A DNA stretch of 64,000 bases, from the NCBI GenBank assembly GCA_036924085.1, contig JAVGWX010000009.1:64022512-64086511 (forward strand), given 5' to 3'. Source of the DNA: Ariolimax columbianus. Taxonomy: Eukaryota; Mollusca; Gastropoda; Stylommatophora; Arionidae. This document shows, piece by piece, positions 11,301 to 26,300 of the stretch. The number at the start of each line of letters is the position of its first letter. Positions within the stretch are counted from its first letter, which is position 1. Below the pieces are notes generated by a model. It was not told where the DNA came from. It did not search any database and was given only the letters and a program-made list of their open reading frames with translations. The translations under genes were made by a program, and so were the position numbers.

Positions 11301-14300
11301 TGTGACCTGCTCATCTACATTTTGTCTTGTCTGCATGGATTACCGCATCCTTCACCGGGAACAATCGTCGTTTGTCAGAATTGTGGAGACCTTGCATACA
11401 TTGGTTCCAGAGAGTGATTCCAACCAAGCGTCTCTCAAGGGAGGCCTGGGTCACTCTGAATTTGTCCACTAGTGATTTTGTTAGTGTCCATGTCTCAGCA
11501 CCGTAGCACATCGCAGGGAATGTAGTGGAAGCAAATTTTTTTATTTGAAAAGTAATTTTACTGTGAATAGTGTTTGTTCTCAAGGAATATAATGTGAAAA
11601 GACATTATTCAAGTATGCATGAAGTTCTTAGCATTGCTAACATGTTGATCATTCATACACTTCTGAAATTGGCTCAGCTACAAAAGACAGAACATGTTGT
11701 TCGCATGCCAGATAAATGCATCTTCTAGTAGCTTTTATACTGTGAGCGCAGAACAGGCAGATGCTCACCAGTAGGGCAGAAGAAAAACTACAGTGAGGCC
11801 TTGAAAGTGTCTCTGAAATGCTTTAATACTGATGTCACCTCCTGGGAGATGCTTGCACAAGTCCGTACCACCTGGTGAGCTAGTATCACCACAGGTGCTC
11901 AGATTGCAGAGCGTGCATCCATCGCAGAGGCTCAGCAAAAGTATTCTGCCTAAAATAACATAACTCACAATGATTCTACAGCCGGCTCCCCACATGTGTG
12001 CCCTGAATGTGGCAGGATGTGCCGTTCCAGGATTGGTCTTTACAGCCAAGAGAACACATATTTTGCAGCAATAGTCAGATGCTATCACCACCTTTGCTTG
12101 TGATGGGCAACTATTATTATTATTATGCATGAAGAGAAATATATGAAATGTAAAGAACAATGTGAGAGACAAGAAACAGGTATGTTTGTTTAGCAACTAG
12201 GGTCTTAACATAAGTTTTGTATGCATCATTACAGCTTTTCTTGAGCTTGCTAAGGCCTATTACTCTGGAATTTATCAGTCAAATGTCAGCTTTTTTCTGA
12301 GTGATGCACTCCACCAGAGCGATGTGGGAAGCTTGTTGTCTGTCAAGAGCTAAGGAAGCTGTATCAATCATCTTAAGCCATCATAAATGTTTATTTTATG
12401 TATTTGAGAGAATTATTGAAGACAACCGTGATCATTCATCTAGTCATGACTTTTTGTCACCCAGTCTTTTAACGTTTAACTTCATCATTTTGCTCAAAAT
12501 AGGTCACCCCTGGTTTGTTTGTTTATTCCTTAATCTACTTGGACTGAGTTCTTCCCTCTTGACAGATTTTCTCTGCTAGCAGATTAGCAGTGGCTCTTCT
12601 CACATCCTGGGACATACTGAAGTTGGACCAGGGTCCTCCTCACTGTAGTGCAATGCAAGACTTCATCAGCAGGCTCACCACTACAGTGTGGATCCCCACC
12701 TTATTGTCCGGGCTGCTATAACACAACCTATTTCTAGATGCACTGCATGAACATGAAGAGGGGTTCTTGGTCAATATGAATCACTTGACCCTGATGCTAG
12801 TCTCTCCACCCAAACTTCCTTGGTCTATGTTACGATGGACCAATGTGGCCGTAGATGCAGTAGTGAACGAGCTGAAACAGCCAGCAACTCTTAGATGACT
12901 ACTTGCATCAGGGTCAGTGACCCATAATATTCCACATTCAAGTGGCGACACTGGAAACATAAAATAGAACCATGCAGCCTGGCTAAGAGCTTAATGATCA
13001 AAGAGAGAAAGCAAACCTGGCCCCAAAAATGTTGTGCTGAATTCTGATGTGTCAAGATGAAAGGCACAGATATCGCAGTGCCGCTGTAAACTATCACACG
13101 TCACAAACGTTCTTCTCAGGATGAACGCCATATAAGAAGAAAAAGAAAATGGACGAATGAAAATATGTTTTTATTTTTGACATTGTTATGGACATGTTAC
13201 CTTACCTGTTGACACCAAAATGAAGAAATTAATTTTCAAAAACTTACCTGCTCTACTGGCTTCCAGAAGAAATGCATTACCATAGTCAAAGAAAAACATG
13301 CCTCTAGATGCTAGTTTATTGATGGCTTTAACTTGACGGCAGAGGCTAAAAAGATGGGGATGTAATTAGTTTGACATTTTCAGAGTAGCTGCTAAATAAT
13401 CCTTATTTTCTTCAACTATATCTTCAAACAGTTTAAGCTCACAGTAGTTATATAGTGAAACAAAGTTTCATTAACGAGTAAACAACTTCAGGAAACAATT
13501 TCCATAAATTTAACTAACATATACACTCAACTGAAACCCACAAGTGAAGACAACAGTTGGGTGGTCAAATGAAAGCTCAATAAAAAAGGTAGAAGAGAAA
13601 GCTAAATTCAATTTTGAGTCTGCATCTTTTGCCCCTGTACATCCACTTTCAGCAAGGGTTATCTCTCCATAGCTAGCAGACTGCTAAGGTAGCAGGCATT
13701 TTGAAGTCCGAGTATTCCTTTTCCTAGATGAATTACAGCCCATAGCTTATGGGCTACATCTACGCAGAGAATTCTGGACTTCAGGGACGAAAGACTCGCA
13801 TTTCACCATTTTTCTTGTTAGAATAAACAGACTGAAATGAGAAGCTTAGAAAATGAATGGCCATTTGACCCAGAGTCGTTTTTATTTATGTATTATACAT
13901 GGCATTGTCTCTAGAGCTTAGAAGGTTTTGCCACACTCCATCATTCTTTTGGCTGAAATGGTTGGATGACCCATGATTTGGTGGGTTCCACAATATCAAG
14001 GTTAGACCACACTGTTTAATTGCCTTTAACACTCTCAGTGTGGCAGTGGTTCTATTCTCATCTCTACCATCACTGAGTCCTGTCACACACTCATCTCTAT
14101 CCCACTCATCTCTATCACACACGAGTCCTATCACAGAAACCTCTTGGACGTACATAATTGATAAACAATACTAGAGGATCACAATGATGATACTGGCCTT
14201 GGAGTGTCCACTTACTTAAATTGCCTGATTCTTCTGTATTATTGATTTTTTCACTCTGATTTTTGTATACATATCTGTATGATTGGGGCTTTTCCCAAGA

Positions 14301-17300
14301 AATTCTCAGTTTTTCAATATATTCAAACGAAAAAATAGAAAACGTGTACCGGTAGGCAGGTGTGGTTCATATACATTATACTGTGTTGGACTAAAAGTCT
14401 ACATTCAGGACATAACTTAGATTTCATTATTGTTTTTGTTTTAGCACTATATCTGAACCATCCATCTTTATATAAACACTTTATTTGAATTTACAGTACC
14501 CCCGCAACCTTGCTTTGTTTTTTAAATATTCATATCCTGGCAAAGACGGAAGTGTTGGACCGAAAGGTGCAAATATTGCAGTCAAGCTGTAAACTAGCAA
14601 CACAATGTATTTCATTCTCCTGACTACATCCTGCTACTTGATATGTCCTGTTCAGGGCTTGGTAGTGGGAGATTAAGAATGAACGCAGAAGAAGAATATT
14701 CATATTACGATGGATTTAGTTCCTTCAACCTGAAACAAATTCTATTCCTCCCATTTACATTCCAGTAGAAGCATAGGGTTACCACTGTAGTTGACCTCTT
14801 TGCAAAAAGCCTACGCCAAAGCATCAATATGCTTTTTCATTAGTAGTTTCTGCAGCACTGAGGCAGCAAACCTTAAGCACAATCCTCTTTAATTACCATT
14901 TACAACATACAAAGTAGGATAGGGGCAGTGGGACTATTCTTTAACCCCCAATAAGGGGCCAATGATACATATGGGGAGGAGAGGGCATGGAGAAGAGAAT
15001 CGATCATGTATGTCTTAACATCAGGATGCCAGTCTCTATCTATGAGATAATATCTCTCTCGGTATATGAACTTTCAATGAAGAGAACGGGGAGGAAGACT
15101 ATTGTCTGGTCAGGCAAAATATACTGATCAGACATGTTAGTCGGGGTCAGGCAAAACATACTGGCCAAGACCCTCACCTCGGCTTCCTAGTAGCCCTCCC
15201 TGGAAATGGGCTGTTTTCATGGCAGGATGGCTAATGAGGTGAGAGACCAACGTGATCCCCATTGTAGTGAGCGACACGCAGATGAAGCCAAGCATAGCAC
15301 AACTGCCTGGAGGACCCTGGTACACCTTCATCAGCATGCTCGGGATATGAGGAAAGATTCTGTAACCCGTCACTTTCAGGGTGCACAAAAGCGCAAACCT
15401 ACTCACAGGGGACATTCAACAACAATAACAATGAAGAAAACAACACAACATACAAGAGATTACTAACCTTTCCTGGACCAAGTTTTTGAAATTGATAGGG
15501 TCCTGATGCATCATGTCCCTTCCTTGTTGAAAGTTGAGCTGGACTGGGTAATAGCCTCCATGGAAAGGGTTGTGACAGGAAGTTTGGTCGGTGCCAAGGT
15601 CAACCAGTAAATCCCCTGTTAATTCATATTCTGTCACCAAGCGTTCCCTGGAAACAAACCAAATGCTGAATCTATACAATTCCTCACTAAATATGGATGA
15701 CTAATATAATTTTCTCAGCAACAAATAACAAAAACCAAATATGTAGGATGTTTTTCCATTGCCAACCAACGTCAACCATGCCTAAAAAATTGGGAACTAG
15801 AACAATTCTAGGAAGTAAAGGCGACCGACCTGATAGTGTCAACATTTCCCCTAGTGTGCCAGGCCAAAAAAATATGGGCCTAACACCATATTCCAAATTT
15901 GCTACATGCCACATAAATGGGATATTTACTTGTCACTAATATAGGATTCAGAAACATGACAAAAGTGTCACACCCAGACTCCGAACCTTTATGGCCAGAT
16001 GTCTTTGTTTGCATATTTCAGATGACCAGATGTAAAAAAAAAAGCAGATATGTGGAAAAGAACAATACTAAACCATTTTAGTTGAAAATTGGGGAGAGAG
16101 AATTGATATATCACACCCTAACAAAAGAAATTAATGATACAACCAGATGGGCATTTATTGGAACACGCAAAGGGAGAGAAGACTGGTGAGACCAAAGTAC
16201 ACCTGATGAAGAGTGGTGGGAAAACAAGGTCAGTGCAGCTGGAGTCTGATTCAATGACCTGAAAAAGATGGCTCAAAATAGGAACAGGGGATGGCACCTG
16301 CTGCAGCCATATGCTCAAAATGTAACTAGAAGAATTAAGTAATACAAGACAGTAATGGATATTATAAACAATATCTTACAGCTAGGTCTACAATAAAGCA
16401 AAACTGTCTTCTGTTATTATGAGAACAAATGTAGTGACAGACAAAGGTAAGATAACAGGTAATGGATTGGTGACCACACCAGAACAAAAACACAACGACA
16501 CCTATGTTACAGCCAAATGGCCTTTGTCAGGGACAAAGAATGAACGAAAACAACTAAATCTTTATGTATCTTTCATAAATATGTGAAACAGTTTATATAT
16601 TTAAATATGTTCATATATTTTGACATAAAAAACCTGAGTTTATCCTTATAAATAAATATACTAATCTAAAATCAGTAACAGCAGTCAAGTATAAAAGTTA
16701 CTCCTTAAAATAAAAGCTTGTACCACAAAAACATAGTTTCTTATATTTTCTGAGTATGAAGTAAATAAAATACATAATTTACCAAACATCCACTACATTT
16801 CCGTGATAGCCTATGCTGAGTGCTCTTTTCCTGCGTATGGAGTTCCTCAGTAAGGCCACTAAATTGTCAAGGTCATACACAATCTCCATCACCCAGCCTT
16901 GCTTGTAACGCTTCACCAAAGCTTCTTCACTAACCTGCCATTTTGGAGATTGAAGATATTTTCATAGATAAACTATGTCAGCAGAGGTTCAAAAAGGGCA
17001 AGAAATCAGATCCAGGCAATTAGAGACCACAGACCAGTGAGTTCAACAAGTATACTCTGCAGAATTTTTGAGTCCATTATTAAGAACAAATTAGTACTGC
17101 ACTTGGACACATTTAATTTAAACAAAAATAGTCAGCATGGGTTTATTAGAGGGAGATCATGTTTAACCAATCTATTAGAATTCATGGAAGAGGTTACCAA
17201 AATGTTGAATGTTGGAGAGTCAGTAGATGTTATTTATCTGGATTTTGCAAAGGCCTTTGATAGAGTACCTTACCAGAGATTGTTTAGGAAATCAAAATCA

Positions 17301-20300
17301 TATGGTATAGGCGGAGGAGTTGCCAATTAGATTGAAAATTGGTTAACAGGCAGAAGGCAGAGAGTAAGCATAAATAAGAAGTATGAATAAGGAGACAGGT
17401 GTGATGTTATAAGTGGAGTGCCTCAGAGATTGGTATTGGGACAAGTTATGTACTTGACACAAGTTGACATCCCCTGTTTATGTAAATAAATTTACTTTTG
17501 TTTATAAAAACAGCAACACAAACACTTACTTTTTACCATGGGATGGGTATCAGGAGTAAAAAGCTCACATGACTGCAAGTGGCCAAAGTCTAAAGGAACC
17601 CACTGGCATGACCACGGGTGTCCGGAGTGCAAAATGTGACAAGATTTTGGTGCTGGAATGTTAGGATGATGAGCTAGGCAAGTAAACTAAATCAGGTTTC
17701 AAAGGAAATGCAAAACACAGATTACATATCTTAGAAAAAAAGTAAAAGTAGACAGAAAAAAAACAGGAAGGATAAAGACAGGAACAGCAGTAACAGTCTT
17801 CTGGAAGGGAGGAAGGACAGCACAGTGAAAGCATAACCATTATCCTAGTAAGTGTACAATGCATGTGTCGTCAGCACGTTCCTATATGGTAGCAAGGATT
17901 CCGCAACCTATGTCAAACAAAAGCATAGGCTCAACATCTTCCATCTACGGTGTCTGCAATACACTCTTAAAATTACATAGATGGAGAGTGACAAATGCAG
18001 AGGTGCACTTTCTGACCGGTTTCAAAATCATGTCCACTGTTCTTAGGCAGCAAAGACTATGATGGCGTGGTCATGTTTGTGGCATGGAAAATGGCAGCAT
18101 TCCAAAAGATATCCTCTATGGACAGTTGACACATGGCAAAAGAACAATTGGCCAACCAAGGTTGAGATTCAAAGATGTCTGTAACCATAATATGAAGGTC
18201 CTGGATATGAGTCTGACATCCTGGGAAGACGAAAGCTCAGACCGATCCAAGTGGAGATGTATTCTGAATGGATACCTCATGCTTGGTGAAGAGAAGCTCT
18301 TACAACAACAAAGAGAAGTGATAAGAGAACTTCATAACGAGAAAGAAAACAAGAAAATCTAAGTACATATTTTTTGATGGCATAGTAAATAATCAATGAT
18401 TGTCAAGTTAAATAATCTTACCTCAGCAATCACTCCAACACACCCACAGATGACTGCTGCCTTTGCCTGAGCACCGCTCATCCCACCAAGTCCAGCGCTG
18501 ACAAACACCTAAAGATAATTTACATTTGACAAATATTTTTAACAATTTAAGTGTTTTGCAACCTTCTGCATGAATTACACAAAAATTATGTTACTTCAAT
18601 CAATAAAAACTCGTCAACTCACTGGAACAAAGATCTTCAACAAATACTTGTCAGTCTTCCTGTCATGGACAATCATTTCCAGCTACCCCCATGTCTTCCC
18701 TCACACATTTATATTTCCCTAGACCTCCCTTCTTCGTCAGTGTTTAGGTCTGCCCCTACTTTTGCCCTGAAGATTCCAGAACAGTGACTGTCTGATATTG
18801 CTACCAGCTGTTTTTCATAATGTGTGTCTTATCCATTGTAATCAGCTTCTCTTTATGTCTAGTCCCACTGGTGTCTTTCCAGTTATTTCCCACAGTTCTA
18901 TATTAATGGTTTAACCATACCATTTTATTCCCTCTACTCAGTGCAGGTATCCACTAATCAAAGCTTGAACCTTTTTAGTTGTACTTTAATTGTTCCCCAA
19001 ATCACAAAAGCCGTGCAATAGAACATACTTTACATTGGAGTTGAGGATCTGTATTTCTATGGTGGACAATTTCTTTCGATTGCTATAATTTCTCTAAAGC
19101 AATTAAAGTCCATCTCATCTTTTGTATTCTTAATTTGTTATATCTAACAGTACCTCTGACCTTGTCTCTACTGTTACCAAGATATATGAATCATTCTACC
19201 TCTTGTAGTTTGTGTCTGCCAGTACAATCTAATTAGCGTTAGGTGTTTGTATTCTCATAATCTGTGTGTTCTTTTTCTGTGTGCCCTTAGACCCAATGTC
19301 AGTAACCATTCAGTAAGTATATTTATTTTATTTGGTTGTGGTTGTAGATACTGTACATCGAAAAGTTACAATGTCAAAGTAAAATTCATAATCTAAATAG
19401 TAACACAACAAAAGTTTTGTTTGCAAAGTAAAAGCGGAGTGAGAATCCTGAAACAAGTGCCTAGATTTAAGTCCATTAACACATTGATAACTTAAACAAC
19501 TCTAACAAAGACAGCAGTCAACTCAAGGTTCTGTACAAATCCGTACAGTTTTCCATTGAAGGACATTGGTTGTTGCAACATGCTACTCCTTTCACTAGTT
19601 TACGTTAAATAAGACTGCAATAAATGTTCCGCTATCATGGTAGCTGAGCCACAGGTACAAGTCTATTGTAAAAGAAGGTGTGAAACCTGCAGAAATTTAC
19701 AGTAGACTGCAATGACAATAAGGTGATGAGACACTCAGCAGCAGTAAGTCATTTGAATGGTATAAACAGTGTATGAAGAAGAAGAAGAAGAAGAATGGTA
19801 TCAACATTTTAGAGAAGGCCGTACATTCGTAAGTGATGATCTCGGCCATGGTGGCTCTCAATTCACCACAGTCATTCCTGTGAATATCCAGATTGTGGAA
19901 CACCTTATCCTAGGAAATCAATGCATAACCTATCGAGGAATTACACAAGAGGCAAGTCTTTCTCTGGGTACGGCGAACACTATTATTGATGAACATTTTC
20001 ATTCTCTGAAGGTTAGTGCACATTGGGTGCCAAAACAGCTTTCAGCTTTTGACTGGCAGAGAAGAGTTCAAGCCTGCACTGAATTGAAGAAACGTTTTGA
20101 CATTGAAGGGCAAGACTTTTTGGATCGCTTCATTACATGTGACGAAACCTGGACACATCATTATACTCCTGAATCGAAACGAGCATCCAAGCAATGGAAG
20201 CATATGCAATCATCACCAACACCCAAAAACTTGCAGACAATTGCGTCTGCAGGTAAAGTGACGACAAGTCTTTTCTGGGACAAACGTGGCATCATTCATG

Positions 20301-23300
20301 TTGATTTTTTACCTCGTGGTGCCACTGTCAACAGCGAACATTACATACGCATTTTGAATGATGTGCATAACGGTCTTCAGAAAAACCAGCCTAGTTTGAT
20401 CACAAAGGGTGTCCTGCTCCTGCAAGATAACGCTTGACCTCATATGGGTCCCCGCACTATGTGCCATCTGCAGCAACTCGACTGGGAGGAATTGCCACAT
20501 CCACCTTACAGCTCAGACCTCACTCCAGCCTATTTTAAACTGTTTGGACCCCTATAAGAATTTCTGGGAGGTCAGTATTTCAGCACTGATGACGAAGTGA
20601 AACAAGCTGTAATGGTTCAGACATACTGACAAAACCATTTTTCAAGCATTAAACAGTGGGATAAATGCATAAACGTTGCAGGAGATTATATAAAAAAATA
20701 AATGGCATTTTGACTACTTGAAAATATTTTTTTTTTCCCTTTACAAAAAAAGTCCTGGTTTGACTTAAATGCTCCTCACATGTAGGGAGCCACCACTAGA
20801 GAATTATATAATTAGATTGTTCTTATTATTAATTTGCATTATAACTTCAGAAACTTCAAAGATATTCAACATTTTTTATTATTTCTATTTTATGTTTTCA
20901 TTTGATATATTGTCTTGGTTTCAACAATTCAAGCCAACACACTGACTCAATTTTAAGATAAGGCAAATATCTCACATGGTACCAACAGCAATTAAAGAGA
21001 GATGAACAAGTGGTTAGCAATATCATCATCTAAAACAAAAGTGCTACAGAAACCAGGATTCATGCCATAGGGCAAATTATAATAGTGATTACCATGCTTC
21101 TTGTGTGACAAAAAAAAACGGCTATAATTATGCCAAAAATATCATCATCATCAGTCTTGTAACCTGAAAGGTTATTGGGGCCCCAATACTTCAGATTGTT
21201 GGACCAGTTCCCTCCACTCCACTTGGTTTTGTCCCAGGGTATTTGTTCCAGCTATGGACATTCCCGTCCACTCTCTTATGTTGTCTTCGCATCTCTTTTT
21301 CTGCCTCCCTCTCTTACGCTTCCCAGGCACAGTACCTTGCAGGATCATCTTGGTCAACCCAGACGATCTTGAAACATGCCCATACCATATAAGCTTGCGT
21401 GCTTTTACCATAGTCAATAGGTCTTTATATTGGCCGACCTCTCTCTTAGCCGTGTGTTGATCTGCCTTAGTCGTGACGTGGTCTAGACATGAAATGCAAA
21501 GAATTTGATGCAGAGATCTCCATTGCACAAATTCTTCACTCTAGAACCGCTGCTAGAGTCCCAAAGTTTTGCCAAAAATAGGACTTGACAAAATCATGTC
21601 TTAGTCTGATATTGTCTCTACAAAACTGACATATACATTATTTTGTCTGTTACCTTTATCCGCTTAACTGTGGTATATAACCTATTCTTTTGAGATCCTG
21701 AGTGGCAAGATGGCAGAGAAGTTGTCATTCACAGGTAAGCTATTGGGTTAACACCTGTGTCACAGGCATGTCCCACTTAATGTAGATGTAAATGAGTAGC
21801 TGACATATGGTATATCAAAGCAGGGAACTGACGATACCCACTTCACAGAATCACTTCTTCCTCTTATCAGTACCTACTCTACCTGATGACCTATAGAAAT
21901 GGTTCTAAAACTTTAGTAGACTTGGCATCCACTTCAGTATTATTTGTACTCATTCTTATGTCTCTCTACATAGACTGTAAGGGTTTTCTGAATCCCCAAT
22001 TTAGGAACAACTAGCTATACCAATTAACTTGATGACTGCATAAAATGATTGGATTGGTACTATGAAAATTGTTGTTGTTTAATGCCCACAATGAGCAGGT
22101 TACTCTTTTATATGCCCTGAAAAGAACGTTATGCAGTGGGTTGTAGTAGCTTTCCTCACATTCCGAGCATGCTGATGAAGGAGAACTGTGGTCCTCCAGG
22201 CAGTTGTGCTATGCTTGGGTTCATCTGTGTCATGCTCACTACTACAGTGATCACATAGATCCCTAACTCGTCAGCCAGGCTGCCTTGACAAACCACCTGT
22301 TTTCAGGAAACGCTACATAGAAGAGAGATTGTGGTGTTGGTCTGTGTATTGCACCTGACCCTGAAGTGACGTCCTAGTCAGTATGTTGTGCCTGACTGGA
22401 CTAGCATCTCAGTTCCCCTCTACTATGAAGAAAGTGAGCACTATTTTCAATATTCCTGTTCAACTTCAGATATTAATTTATTGATACTTACTCTACCAGC
22501 CAAGTTGCTAGTACCAAAGTGTTTTCTTGCTGCATTCAAAATTGTTAACTGGAAATAAAAGTGAATTACATAAACAAATTAATTAGTTGGTGTATATAGT
22601 GTGGGCAATTGAAACATTTTATTCACTAAATCAAATGTTATTATTTTTTTATGATAGACTACTTGAAAGAAAACTCCTTTTCATACTAAAAAATGGTTGA
22701 CTCTTTATTATCTTAAATGAGACAAAAAATGGTTGACTCTTTATCATCTTAAATGAGACAAAACATGGTTGACTCTTTATCATCTTAAATGAGACAAAAA
22801 ATGGTTGACTCTTTATCATCTTAAATGAGACAAAAAATGGTTGACTCTTTATCATCTTAAATGAGACAAAAAATGGTTGACTTTATTATCTTAAATGAGA
22901 CTGGTCGGATATTTCAGAGTGCCTAAAACTTACTCCAACTGAAAATTGTACTCGGACATCTGGTGCAGTGCACAAGACTAAAATCTAGACGAAGTTTCTT
23001 ACAATCAACAAAGCCCATACAGACTTGTCCCAGAAAATGATGCGTTGAAAAATTGAATGAAATGATCCAGGTTCCCTGGATCGAGATGCTGGAGGAATCT
23101 GTGCCTGGACACCACTTGCCTTTCGTAGCGTGGATGTTACTAAACAGACTCTGATCTGGTGTATCATGATGCAGGAAGAACTTGAAGAGATGGGGATACA
23201 AGGATGATGAGACATGCGACTGTAGAGCAACAAAAGACCCAGACCACCTGATGATCAGCCCAAACCTTATGGAAACCTGTAATATTGATGACATGTTGAG

Positions 23301-26300
23301 GGGGAATGACAATTCAATCCATGTGGCTGAACATTGGAAACATGATGTCTGACGTGTTGACCAGGACACAGAAAGTGAGCAAGTATAATTGTTCTTCTTC
23401 TTCTTCATCGTACGCAGTCAGACAGTAACCATTATTTTTTCGAAAAAAGCGGCGGTCATCCTGAGGCTGTCGACACTGCCATAGTGCTTGTCTTGTGGTT
23501 CCACTGGTGATGGCCACATCTGCTCTCTCTGATCCTCGTATGTCGGGCAGTTCTGCAGCAGATGCGTATAATTGTTCAAAGTTGTATAATTTATTATACA
23601 TGTGCTCAATTTACTGTTTGCTGCAATAGATTGGCAGCATGTGATTATTGGACTATGTTGTCAGACAAAGTGTATTCTCTGCCATATCAGCCTTTGCTTA
23701 TCAAGTACATACACTATAATTGATATTTTAACTTTATTTATGAGCAAAAACAAAACAAACAGATAACAGTGACTGAAAAAAAGCAAATAGAAAATGGGGG
23801 CTATTATGATTAGCAAAATGAACTTGGAATCTGCCATACAGATAAAAATAGATGATCAGGTGCTAGAAGAGGTCAAGAGCTTCTCCTGTCTTGATAATTC
23901 AATAACTGAGGGTGGGAGATGCGAGGTGGGGGTCTAGAGAAGGATGGTCAGGTCTGTTTTCACTGACATGGGTTATATGTTGACTTCAAGGCAGGTCAAT
24001 CACAAATTTAAATATAGACAAGACTGGGTGCTGTGTGTACTCGTCTTTGCTATATGGTGTGGAAACATGGATGATGAACGACCGATTGGAGAGGAGAGCT
24101 GATGCCTTTGAGATGTAGATATAATGAGGTGAGGCACATCTCATAAAAAGAGAAGAGAACAATTCATAAAATCTTGATTGGATTGGGGGTAAGGAGAAAG
24201 GAGAGAATTGATGAGCGAAATCAGTCTGACAGTTAAGATATTTGTGTAACATAGAAAGACATGCACCTTGCTGAAAACAAAACTGGAAGGAAAGGTAGAG
24301 GGCAGATGTGTCAAAGGTAAACAAGCTATTAAGTGGAGAGATAACATCAAGAAATGGACAGGAAAAAGGCTGGCAGATTGTACCATTAAATCAAGAGACA
24401 GAGAACGCTGGAGATCTATTGCAGCTGACCTATGTAGCGGAGATGACACTTGAACTGAATTGACATGTCCAGTAAAATTCTTTGCTTGATTAGCAAGAAA
24501 ATGTTATAAATGTAACACAGATTTGAACTTTCATTGTCATTACTGCCATCTGCTCAAATAACATTGACTTTTAAACTGTGTCGGTGACGTCATATTAAAC
24601 TAAAAAGGAAAGCCTTGTCTTAAAAAATATTCAAACAAACGCAATAAATATTACATCTTTGTGTTCATTTCATACCACCACATCTTAGTGTCCAGGTCAT
24701 ACCACCACATCTTAGTGTCCAGGTCTTACCATCACATCTTTGTGTCCAGGTCATACCACCACATCTTAGTGTCTAGGTCTTACCAGCACATCTTAGTGTC
24801 TAGGTCTTACCACCACATCTTTGTGTCCAGGTCATACCACCACATCTTAGTGTCTAGGTCTTACCAGCACATCTTAGTGTCCAGGTCTTACCATCACATC
24901 TTTGTGTCCAGGTCATACCACACTACCACATCTTAGTGTCTAGGTCTTACCAGCACATCTTAGTGTCTAGGTCTTACCACCACATCTTTGTGTCCAGGTC
25001 ATACCACCACATCTTAGTGTCTAGGTCTTACCAGCACATCTTAGTGTCTAGGTCTTACCACCACATCTTTGTGTCCAGGTCATACAACCACATCTTTATG
25101 CTCAGGTCATACCACAATCAATTAAAAACTTTTCAACTGCACACAAAGGTAAACGTTTCAGATGTTCATTTATAGATGAATACTTACAAAGTTATTGAAT
25201 ATAAACGCAATATAAAATAAAGGTTATAAACAAAATATAACATTAATCAGTAATCATTAGTTTCGTGCAGAAGACGCATGTGTTGGACCAAAAGGTGCAA
25301 ATATCGCAGCCAAGCTGTAAACTAGCGGCACAACACATTCCGTTCTCTGGACTACATCCTGCTACTTGCAAAGCCCTGCTCAGGACTTGGTAGCGGGAGA
25401 TTGAGAACGAACGCAGAAGAAGAAGAAGAATCATTTGTTTGAACATTTAAGAAAGAAAAAAGGGTTCCATAAATTGTTTGCTTGGAGAATTGAGGATACT
25501 TGAGAATGATTCAAATAAATCAGAAATACATATTTTGATTTATAAAAATGAACAAAAACATATTTATTGTTACTGCTTCACAAAAACTGGAGGAATAGGA
25601 AAAGAAGAACCTATGAATTTTTATAATCAAACATATTCAAATTAAAGCATAAACAGCTTAAATAATTTTTATAAAGTTGCAAAAAGTGATATGAGCAAAT
25701 AAATTAGTGAGAAATCTGCATATCAAAGTAAGGAAATACTTACCATGGTACCATGAACAATTCCTTGTGGTCCAATATAGCAATAGCTACCTGCTGTCAT
25801 TTGGCCATACATGGTGACACCCATAGAAAAAAGTTTGTAGTACAAGTCTCGGCTGGAGTAATTAGGTACCATCTGGAAAATTGTGACATTAATGATTATA
25901 CCTACAACCAGGGCTTTTGTTTAACTGGTTATTCGTGATATACACCTGTTAGAAAAAAAAAACCAACACATAAATGGACAGAAAAAAGCTGGAGGCTAAA
26001 AGGGAGCATCAACCAAGAAATTCCCTAATATAAACATATCCACAAAAAGAATGTTGATCAACAGTATATTGATGTCGTTCTGTTACCAGTGCCAAGTGTT
26101 GACTATAACAAAATCTCTAGAGAGAAAGATCACAACATGTGAGATAAGATACCTTCGAAAAACAATCAGCCTAACTATGAGAGATAGAATGCACAATGAA
26201 GAGGAGTGAAACATTGTTGAAGCAAGACACAGAAATTTCAGAGCGGAAGCAGAGGCACTGAGGGCTGTAGTAGAAGAAATGGTGACAGGCAAAAGAAATG

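Noticed and set aside
24661..25118. CRISPR-like regular array
   Set aside because: Units are contiguous 27 bp tandem copies with no unique spacers, in an animal intron.
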